DNA of 12,092 nt. Source: an uncultured Eubacteriales bacterium (lineage in GTDB: Bacteria; Bacillota; Clostridia; Lachnospirales; Lachnospiraceae). Positions 7,317 through 12,092 of this stretch are shown here, in pieces; the stretch's first letter is position 1, and each line of letters begins with the position of its first letter. The notes beneath the pieces were generated by a model, which was given only the letters and a program-made list of their open reading frames with translations, was not told the DNA's origin and searched no databases. The DNA is taken from the NCBI GenBank assembly GCA_900321145.1, contig ONVB01000352.1, forward strand, positions 1-12,092. The letters run 5' to 3'. The translations under genes and the position numbers were made by a program.

Positions 7317-8673
7317 TAATGTATCCAATGTACAGGAGAATATATATGATTCGCGCGGCATGGACAAGGTCTACAAATTTACTTTAAAGCAGACCTTCAA
7401 GAACAAGTCGTACCTCTTTACATTTATCCTGTTCGTATTCATTATGGCATGTATGAAGCCCATAAACTACTTCTCGGCAAAAGCCGGTCAGAACTCTTTC
7501 GATGGGAACTCGGCTAAAGAGCTAAAAGAGCTTCAGACATCCAATATATATGTATTAAATGACACGACGGTCGACTTCTCCATGAAGAACATAGACCCGA
7601 CTGCTCTTTCCGATGGTGAAGGTCACGACGGCTCGGCGTTAGTAGTGTTCACCGACAAGAGCAAGGAACAGCTTCTTGATGAGCTTGCCGTAAATGAGAT
7701 GGCGATCGTCATCGAAAGAACGGATAAGAGCTTTATGATCAAAGGCGTACTTGCGGAAGGGTCGCTGATAGAGCTGTCGGAGGCTGACGCGGTTGTTGAC
7801 TACTTTGTGGGTGTATTTGATGATGCAAAGCTTTTGTCGGCAGGTATTACGGAGGACAAGCTCAATGCGCTTCAGAAGGGAATCTACATAGGACGTACCG
7901 AGACTCAGGCGAGCTTCGAGGCAAGCAATAACAATCAGATACCTTCGCTTACCTTTATGATGTTCATGCTCACCTTCTCGATAGTATCCTTTATGACTAC
8001 AAGTATGTCTACTTCCTATATCATCGCCTCGGTGACCGAGGAGAAGCAGAACAAACTGGTGGAGAGCATACTTGTCACGGTTCGTCCGATGGCTTTGCTG
8101 CTCGGAAAGATATTCGGCATGATGACCTACGTGGTTGCCATGCTCGTATCGGGTATAGTTGCGGCCCAGCTGGTTGATTTTATAATGTTTACCGTTATGG
8201 GCTTGGAGAAGCTGCAGGGCGGCGGTGGCATAGATCTCGGAGTCTTCACACGCTTCGGTGTGCCGGGTGCCGTATTTATGGTCATAAGTGTGGTTTTGGG
8301 TTACCTTATCTTCAGTGTCTTAAGCGGTATGCTCGGCGGGGCCTGCTCTAAGACAGAGGATATCCAGGCTGCTACAAGTACAGTGATGATGCTTGCGATG
8401 GTTGGATATATAGGTACGATCATTATAGGCGGCTTAGATATGCCTGTGCTCAATATGGTATGCGCTCTTGTACCTCCGCTTTCGATATTCTCGCTTCCGG
8501 TAGTATTCTTCTGCGGTCGTATAAATGTGGTAATATTTATAATTTCATACGTTATACAGATAGTTTTGCTTCTGCTCCTGGTACGTCTCATGGCGAAGAC
8601 CTACAGAGTCCTGCTCCTTGCGGATTCAAGTACGCCTAAGCTTAAGACTATATTCAGGGCAGCAAGAGGTTAG
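7297..8673 (+). CDS. ABC-2 type exporter permease subunit 1 (NatB-like)
   Basis: A membrane subunit of up to 458 residues. An N-terminal membrane segment (about 38-58) is followed by a large extracytoplasmic domain (about 60-215) and then about five more membrane segments, the usual ABC2_membrane_3 plan. The family motif between segments is clear: SVTEEKQNKLVESIL followed by MALLLGKIFGM. Start choice is uncertain. GTG 7297 overlaps the ATPase gene by 20 nt with AAGAGG only 3 nt away; TTG 7309 has AGGTGAG (7295-7301) at 7 nt; ATG 7360 (residue 22) gives an N-terminus, MDKVYKFTL, that best matches the sister permease (MFRRFDKVFGFTF) but has no ribosome binding site. An ideal site with an ATG at 7346 is out of frame. 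With the ATPase and second permease it should form a heteromeric exporter. Confidence 0.92.
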   Translation: MSRQLSSNVSNVQENIYDSRGMDKVYKFTLKQTFKNKSYLFTFILFVFIMACMKPINYFSAKAGQNSFDGNSAKELKELQTSNIYVLNDTTVDFSMKNIDPTALSDGEGHDGSALVVFTDKSKEQLLDELAVNEMAIVIERTDKSFMIKGVLAEGSLIELSEADAVVDYFVGVFDDAKLLSAGITEDKLNALQKGIYIGRTETQASFEASNNNQIPSLTFMMFMLTFSIVSFMTTSMSTSYIIASVTEEKQNKLVESILVTVRPMALLLGKIFGMMTYVVAMLVSGIVAAQLVDFIMFTVMGLEKLQGGGGIDLGVFTRFGVPGAVFMVISVVLGYLIFSVLSGMLGGACSKTEDIQAATSTVMMLAMVGYIGTIIIGGLDMPVLNMVCALVPPLSIFSLPVVFFCGRINVVIFIISYVIQIVLLLLLVRLMAKTYRVLLLADSSTPKLKTIFRAARG

Positions 8674-8684
8674 GGGGTGACGGA

Positions 8685-10079
8685 ATGTTCAGAAGATTTG
8701 ATAAGGTATTTGGATTTACATTTAAGAATCAGGTGAAGTCCGGTGGCTACAAAACCCTGACCATCGTAGTTGCGCTTCTTTTATTAATAGTTCCGGCGGC
8801 TATCTTTTCCATAGTTGCCGCATCAAGCGAGGATGAGACAAAGGAGATAGAGTCCTGCGGTGCAGATAAGATATATGTCGTAAATGAGCTTGCTCCGAAC
8901 GCAGACTATAACATGCTTAATGCCTCAAGCGATGAGATACACAAGAACTATACGAATATAACTTATGTCAATGCGGCTTCGACCGAAGAGGCATTTGCGG
9001 CAATTGCTTCGGCGGGAGAGAAGACCTCTCTTGTTCTGTACGTTTATACTGACAACGATGGAACGAACACTAAGACCATCATACCGACCGGGTCGAGTAT
9101 AGAGAAGGATACTGCGGATAATCTCAAGGAATATCTGAAGGACAGAAATCTGGTATTTACGCTTATCGCCACGGATATGATCATGGCGGATATGGCTTCC
9201 ATAGGGCTTCCGAATGAGGGCGGTGTCTACTCTATAGATGGTTTTAAGACAGGGCAGACGATATATGAGTCAGATAAGGAAGCTTTGCAGGAGCATGATA
9301 ATCAGTCTATGGTAACGGGCTTCAATACCATTCTTGTCTATGTAACATTTATGGTCGTCTACTTCATAGTGCTTGCCTACGGCAACAGTATCATGCAGAC
9401 CATAGTAATGGAGAAGTCGTCCAAGCTTATGGATACCATGCTCGTGTCGGTTTCTCCGTCATCCATGATATTCGGTAAGATGCTCGGCGTACTCCTTACG
9501 GGTATCATACAGTTTTTCTCTTGGATACTCATGCTGGTGCTCGGACTCTTTGCGGGAGTAAAGCTGACTGATGTGATAAGACCGGATAATGACTTCAAGG
9601 TAGTTACATTTTTAAAGAGCCTCGGCAAGCTGGGACTTTTCTCACCGGTAGATGTACTGATAGCAGTGCTTGTGCTTATGTTCGGACTTGTATTTTACTG
9701 CTCGCTTTCCGCAATCGGCGGTGCTATAAGCTCAACCAAGGAGGAGGCTGCAAGTAATCAGTCGCTCTTTATCATACTGCTTATAGTAAGCTTCTACCTG
9801 GTACTTATGATGGGACTTGATTCCGAAACTGTTCCGACATGGCTTTACCTCTTCCCGGGTACTTCGGCCATGATGCTGCCGGGTGCCGTGTGCACAGGTG
9901 CCATATCTACGGGAATTGCGGTTGCGGGACTTGCTATCATGGTAGTATGTACGGTTCTTCTGCTTGTGCTTGCAGGAAAGCTCTACACTATGATGGCACT
10001 TTACAGCGGTAAGAAGGTCGGCTTTGCCGATGCGTTTAAGATGCTTTTTGCAGGGAAGGACGCAAAGCCGAATACGTAA
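8685..10079 (+). CDS. ABC-2 type exporter permease subunit 2 (NatB-like)
   Basis: A 464-residue membrane protein with the same plan as the preceding gene: one N-terminal membrane segment (about 25-46), an extracytoplasmic domain (about 50-210), then about five membrane segments. The shared motif is IVMEKSSKLMDTMLVSV followed by SSMIFGKMLG. The N-termini of the two permeases (xDKVxxFTxK) also match, so they are diverged paralogues, probably from a tandem duplication, forming the two halves of one pore. The ATG at 8685 lies 11 nt after the previous stop, with GGGGGTGA (8673-8680) as ribosome binding site overlapping that stop codon, so translation is likely coupled. A bidirectional terminator lies downstream. 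Confidence 0.93.
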   Translation: MFRRFDKVFGFTFKNQVKSGGYKTLTIVVALLLLIVPAAIFSIVAASSEDETKEIESCGADKIYVVNELAPNADYNMLNASSDEIHKNYTNITYVNAASTEEAFAAIASAGEKTSLVLYVYTDNDGTNTKTIIPTGSSIEKDTADNLKEYLKDRNLVFTLIATDMIMADMASIGLPNEGGVYSIDGFKTGQTIYESDKEALQEHDNQSMVTGFNTILVYVTFMVVYFIVLAYGNSIMQTIVMEKSSKLMDTMLVSVSPSSMIFGKMLGVLLTGIIQFFSWILMLVLGLFAGVKLTDVIRPDNDFKVVTFLKSLGKLGLFSPVDVLIAVLVLMFGLVFYCSLSAIGGAISSTKEEAASNQSLFIILLIVSFYLVLMMGLDSETVPTWLYLFPGTSAMMLPGAVCTGAISTGIAVAGLAIMVVCTVLLLVLAGKLYTMMALYSGKKVGFADAFKMLFAGKDAKPNT

Positions 10080-10103
10080 TCTATAAAGACTTATAATGTG
10101 TGT

Positions 10104-10186
10104 ATGATCGGGCAGGGGAGATGCAATCGCACCCTGCTCGCTGCGCCGCCCGCGTGTCACGCAGTGACAGATCACATCACGCGGCG
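10104..10186 (+). other. GC-rich structured intergenic segment
   Basis: Two hairpins can be drawn between the ABC operon and the terminator. GCAGGG (10112-10117) pairs with CCCTGC (10132-10137), continued inside by TGC/GCA. Next, CCGCGTG (10150-10156) pairs with CACGCGG (10178-10184); a competing inner hairpin is TGTCAC (10155-10160) with GTGACA (10164-10169). No protein is encoded. It is probably part of the operon's 3' untranslated region, or a dispersed palindromic repeat; a small RNA is possible but there is no convincing promoter. Confidence 0.4.
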
Positions 10187-10193
10187 TGTGCAT

Positions 10194-10230
10194 AAAAAAA
10201 CGGCAGGTCGGTTATCCGGCCTGCCGTTTT
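10194..10230. terminator. Bidirectional intrinsic terminator between the ABC operon and hsp20
   Basis: CGGCAGGTCGG (10201-10211) pairs with CCGGCCTGCCG (10216-10226) around a TTAT tetraloop, with one T-G pair. Flanking A (10194-10200) and T (10227-10230) tracts add A-T pairs. On the minus strand the stem is followed by seven T, making it a strong terminator for hsp20; on the plus strand the T-tract is only four long. Confidence 0.85.
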
Positions 10231-10243
10231 GGGTAGGGAGGTA

Positions 10244-10693
10244 TTATTCTATAGTGATCGTCTCCTCTACAGGAAGCTCCTTCTTAGGCTCAACCTTAGG
10301 GACGTCGATCTTCAAAACTCCGTTCTCGAAGCTTGCCTTGAGCATATCTCCGGTTACTTCCTTGCCTACATAGAAGCTTCTCTGGCACTGTCCGTATACT
10401 CTCTCACGGCGGATATACTTGCCGTCTTCATCCTTCTCGGAGGTCTCTTCATCGTGCTTGGCCGATACTGTGAGATAGCCCTCCTTAACGGTTGCCTTGA
10501 TGTCTTCCTTCTTGTAGCCGGGGAGCTCAAGATCGAACTGATAGTGATCGTCAAACTCTCTTACATCTGTGCTGATTCCCTTAACGCTTGTGTCAAAGCC
10601 GAACCTTGACGGTGCGAAGAAATCTCCGAAGCCTCTCATAAGGTCTGAAAAATCATTTGCGAAATCCTTGGTATAAATACTTGGTGTATACAT
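10244..10693 (-). CDS. hsp20: Small heat shock protein, Hsp20/alpha-crystallin family
   Basis: This 149-residue cytosolic holdase binds unfolding proteins without ATP and forms large oligomers. A short N-terminal arm rich in Phe (1-38) precedes the alpha-crystallin domain (about 41-133), with LELPGYKKEDIKA (55-67), RERVYGQCQRSF (96-107) and the family hallmark ENGVLKIDVPK (123-133). The C-terminal tail ends with an I-x-I motif, I146-T-I148, used for oligomer assembly. GGAGG (minus strand, 10706-10702) is 8 nt before the ATG. It is a single-gene unit, convergent with the ABC operon, with its own terminator. Regulation is visible: the promoter at 10783-10811 overlaps a CIRCE element, so HrcA control is expected. 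Confidence 0.97.
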   Translation of the reverse strand: MYTPSIYTKDFANDFSDLMRGFGDFFAPSRFGFDTSVKGISTDVREFDDHYQFDLELPGYKKEDIKATVKEGYLTVSAKHDEETSEKDEDGKYIRRERVYGQCQRSFYVGKEVTGDMLKASFENGVLKIDVPKVEPKKELPVEETITIE

Positions 10694-10736
10694 AGGTCAT
10701 GCCTCCATTCATTTTGTAAAAACTGTTTGTAAGCTC

Positions 10737-10774
10737 GCTTCAGGTAAGTCTCTTTTTTACTTCCTTCCTGAAGC
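10737..10774 (-). other. Stem-loop at the 5' end of the hsp20 leader
   Basis: GCTTCAGG (10737-10744) and CCTGAAGC (10767-10774) are perfect inverted repeats; AAGT (10746-10749) and ACTT (10759-10762) extend pairing inside after a small internal loop. The predicted hsp20 transcript begins near 10776, so the stem would sit at the very 5' end, about 45 nt from the start codon. It could stabilise the message. It does not pair with the ribosome binding site, so a simple RNA thermometer is not supported. Confidence 0.45.
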
Positions 10775-10782
10775 TTGACTAT

Positions 10783-10811
10783 GTTATATCACCTTTTGTT
10801 AGCACTGTCAA
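10783..10811 (-). promoter_or_regulatory. Sigma-A type promoter of hsp20
   Basis: Read on the minus strand: TTGACA (10811-10806), a 17-nt spacer and TATAAC (10788-10783). Transcription should begin near 10776, giving a leader of about 83 nt. The -35 hexamer overlaps the left (plus-strand) arm and spacer of the CIRCE element, so a bound HrcA would block RNA polymerase. Confidence 0.8.
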
Positions 10812-10825
10812 GAGGTGAGTGCTAA
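10799..10825. promoter_or_regulatory. CIRCE element (HrcA operator) of hsp20
   Basis: TTAGCACTG (10799-10807), nine spacer bases and GAGTGCTAA (10817-10825) match the CIRCE consensus TTAGCACTC-N9-GAGTGCTAA at 17 of 18 arm positions; the one change is G at 10807. HrcA represses through this site until heat stress titrates GroEL. CIRCE is best known on groESL and dnaK operons; here it controls a small heat shock gene. Confidence 0.9.
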
Positions 10826-10826
10826 T

Positions 10827-10844
10827 TAAATTGTGAACAATTTA
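10827..10844. promoter_or_regulatory. 18-bp palindrome beside the CIRCE element
   Basis: TAAATTGT-GA-ACAATTTA is a perfect 8+2+8 palindrome that starts one base after the CIRCE element. It is upstream of the hsp20 -35 box and about 50 bp before a possible promoter of the divergent sigma-like gene, so it could serve either. It partly resembles a Rex or Crp/Fnr-type half-site (TTGTGA) but does not match those full operators; the regulator is unknown. Confidence 0.5.
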
Positions 10845-11049
10845 TGAATTCTGACAAAATGCATGCGGCTTGGCCCGATCTGTCGTTGAAAGCCTTGTTT
10901 TAACCGATTAAATGTGTTATATATTTATCTTATGTATGTGATTGTTAGAGGATATAAGGTGATTTGCGAAGGCTTCATCGGACTTGCGCATATGTATCGG
11001 TACACTATCATATGGGACGCGGCGAAGGAGCATTAACGGAGGTGCTTAT
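10845..11049 (+). other. Remainder of the 356-bp gap between hsp20 and the sigma-like gene
   Basis: A weak candidate promoter for the sigma-like gene is TTGTTT (10895-10900), 17 nt, TATATA (10918-10923), with a start near 10930. Within the leader this predicts, a 25-codon reading frame begins at GTG 10959 with AGAGGA (10947-10952) 6 nt upstream and ends at TAA 11036, just before the next gene's ribosome binding site. It may be a leader peptide or chance. Otherwise nothing recognisable is present. Confidence 0.3.
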
Positions 11050-11922
11050 ATGACTTTTGGATCTGACGAATTCTTTGAAAGGCTGCAAAGCTGTATATCA
11101 TCCGATACCCCTTCGGACCATGATATCTACAAGGAACTGGTGGATGTCATAAAAAAGTATAAAGGATATGAAATATACAAGAAGGTCAGGAACAAAGCGG
11201 CTGTGGAAGATATATTGCAGGAGGTTAATCTTGCGGTGTTCAAGGGGCTTGTGGACTTCCTGCTCGATTCGAGGAACAACGCTCCCGCCCAGAGAGAAGC
11301 GTGGCTTAATTCTATAGTCAGGAATAAGATCGTTGATTATCTTAGAAGAGAAAATGATGAGGTCGATACTACGGATCCCGAAGGCAAGCCGGCTAAGGAA
11401 TATGTCCCGAAGGCCGTTTCGCTTGAGAAGATCACAACAGATGAGGATGGTAACGAGAGGGAAATAAGCGCAAATTCAAAAGGCGCTGAGGATACCTATT
11501 TTGACAGCTTCGCATCTGACTATCTGGTGCGCCGGCTGCAGCATCTGTTCGGATTAAATGTAGCGTTGGACAGGCTGCTTGGGTACTGCTACTCCAAGAT
11601 AATCATACCGCTTGAGTCCGCCAAGGGCTTTACACAGAGGAACAGCGGAAAGGCGACCTATGCCGCATCAAGGCTTAACGGCAGGAATATGGCCGAGATC
11701 GTATCAAGCTTTAAAAATGATCTTAACAGTTCGCTGAACAGGGTATTTCCGGATAAGCTTTTCCTTCCTTTGGAGAACAGGCTGAACGATAAGAAAAAGA
11801 ACTCGGACGTAAGGTGGAGAGATACAACCTTTATGATGAAAAGGACAGCGATATCCGATGCGACCAATGATATACAGAAAAAGGTTGATGCAGAGACCGT
11901 ACGGATACAGAACGGGAAATAA
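11050..11922 (+). CDS. Sigma-70 family (ECF-like) protein with atypical C-terminal half
   Basis: A 290-residue protein. Residues 52-103 look like sigma region 2: VEDILQEVNLAVFKG (52-66) matches the 2.1-2.2 core-binding helix and WLNSIVRNKIVDYLRR (85-100) the 2.3-2.4 promoter -10 segment. After an acidic linker (101-155), the C-terminal half lacks a clear region 4 helix-turn-helix; the nearest thing is LNGRNMAEIVSSFKNDL (209-225), which loosely recalls its second half. The tail (236-290) is rich in Lys and Arg. It is longer than typical ECF sigma factors (about 160-200). I chose ATG 11050, which has GGAGG (11038-11042) 7 nt upstream; an in-frame TTG at 10984 lacks a site. The next gene starts 101 nt later, with no T-run terminator between, and may be its partner. 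A role in transcription initiation is inferred and not proven. Confidence 0.75.
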   Translation: MTFGSDEFFERLQSCISSDTPSDHDIYKELVDVIKKYKGYEIYKKVRNKAAVEDILQEVNLAVFKGLVDFLLDSRNNAPAQREAWLNSIVRNKIVDYLRRENDEVDTTDPEGKPAKEYVPKAVSLEKITTDEDGNEREISANSKGAEDTYFDSFASDYLVRRLQHLFGLNVALDRLLGYCYSKIIIPLESAKGFTQRNSGKATYAASRLNGRNMAEIVSSFKNDLNSSLNRVFPDKLFLPLENRLNDKKKNSDVRWRDTTFMMKRTAISDATNDIQKKVDAETVRIQNGK

Positions 11923-11940
11923 AATGATCATGAAATGATT

Positions 11941-12002
11941 CTTCGGGCTTGCGCAAAAGTGCTGACATGACACGATGCCGGTATCTGAGCAAAAGCCTGA
12001 AG
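11941..12002 (+). other. Long hairpin between the sigma-like gene and the next gene
   Basis: CTTCGGGCTT (11941-11950) pairs with AAGCCTGAAG (11993-12002), ten pairs including one G-U. No T-run follows, so it is not an intrinsic terminator. It ends 8 nt before the AAGGAG of the next gene. The segment from 11968 to 12006 also loosely resembles the 46-bp repeat (TGACAC at the start, CTGAG in the middle, GAAGGATC at the end). Confidence 0.4.
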
Positions 12003-12023
12003 GATCCCGGAAGGAGCAATGAT

Positions 12024-12092
12024 ATGGACAGACATCTTGATTTTGATGATATAGTTGATTTTATATATGCGGATAAGTTGAATGAAGATACA
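12024..12092 (+). CDS. Start of a protein-coding gene, cut by the window edge; possible anti-sigma or partner protein
   Basis: Only the first 23 residues are visible, beginning MDRHLDFDDIVDFIYADK, acidic and helix-prone, with no stop before the edge. AAGGAG (12011-12016) is 7 nt before this ATG; another ATG at 12019, in a different frame, is too close to the site. Its place right after a sigma-like gene suggests a cognate regulator, perhaps a zinc-finger anti-sigma factor, but the residues seen contain no diagnostic HxxxCxxC motif. Function is unknown. Confidence 0.6.
   Translation, partial: MDRHLDFDDIVDFIYADKLNEDT

Noticed and set aside
10092..10097. TATAAT as a promoter for a small RNA after the ABC operon
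   Set aside because: No -35 box at suitable spacing (the nearest TTGCAG is 38 nt away).
10694..10710. RNA thermometer (fourU or ROSE-like) at the hsp20 ribosome binding site
   Set aside because: Only about three bases (AGG/CCU) could pair near the site; no four-U or ROSE pattern.
10989..11014. Pair of CATATG palindromes in the leader of the sigma-like gene
   Set aside because: Six-base palindromes are expected by chance in AT-rich DNA; no wider symmetry.
10984..11049. Extension of the sigma-like protein to a TTG start at 10984
   Set aside because: No ribosome binding site before it, whereas ATG 11050 has a strong GGAGG at proper spacing.

Overview
The window looks like chromosomal DNA of a Clostridia-class Firmicute, most likely a Lachnospiraceae (Butyrivibrio/Roseburia-like) gut or rumen anaerobe. 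This is inferred from strong GGAGG-type ribosome binding sites, TTGACA/TATAAT promoters, a CIRCE heat-shock operator and the style of the proteins. No tRNA, rRNA, CRISPR array, insertion sequence or phage gene was seen.

Layout from left to right: a zinc-type cation diffusion facilitator (69-983, +); a sodium:solute symporter (1208-2584, +) behind two tandem consensus promoters and a long palindrome, closed by an intrinsic terminator; a cytoplasmic glycoside hydrolase family 2 enzyme (2722-5589, +); methylglyoxal synthase mgsA (5690-6166, +) with its own terminator; a three-gene ABC-2 exporter operon of the NatA/NatB type, one ATPase and two related permeases (6306-10079, +); a convergent small heat shock protein (10244-10693, -) under a CIRCE/HrcA operator; and a divergent sigma-70-like protein (11050-11922, +) followed by a gene that runs off the right edge (12024 onward).

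How the genes may work together: the symporter and GH2 enzyme suggest uptake and intracellular cleavage of a carbohydrate-related compound, and mgsA gives an overflow outlet for dihydroxyacetone phosphate, but sequence alone does not prove one pathway. The ABC genes overlap or nearly touch and should form one exporter. The hsp20 gene is an independent heat-shock unit. The sigma-like gene plus the next gene resemble a sigma/anti-sigma pair, but its C-terminal half is not a canonical region 4.

The most notable non-coding observations are: a 46-bp repeat (44/46 identical) placed exactly 14 nt before the start codons of both the cation transporter gene and mgsA, with a possible degraded third copy before the last gene; a 12+12 bp palindrome touching the -35 box of the symporter promoter; a palindrome filling the spacer of the ABC operon promoter; a CIRCE element overlapping the hsp20 -35 box with an 18-bp palindrome right beside it; and a Lys/Ala-rich insertion just before the signature motif of the ABC ATPase.
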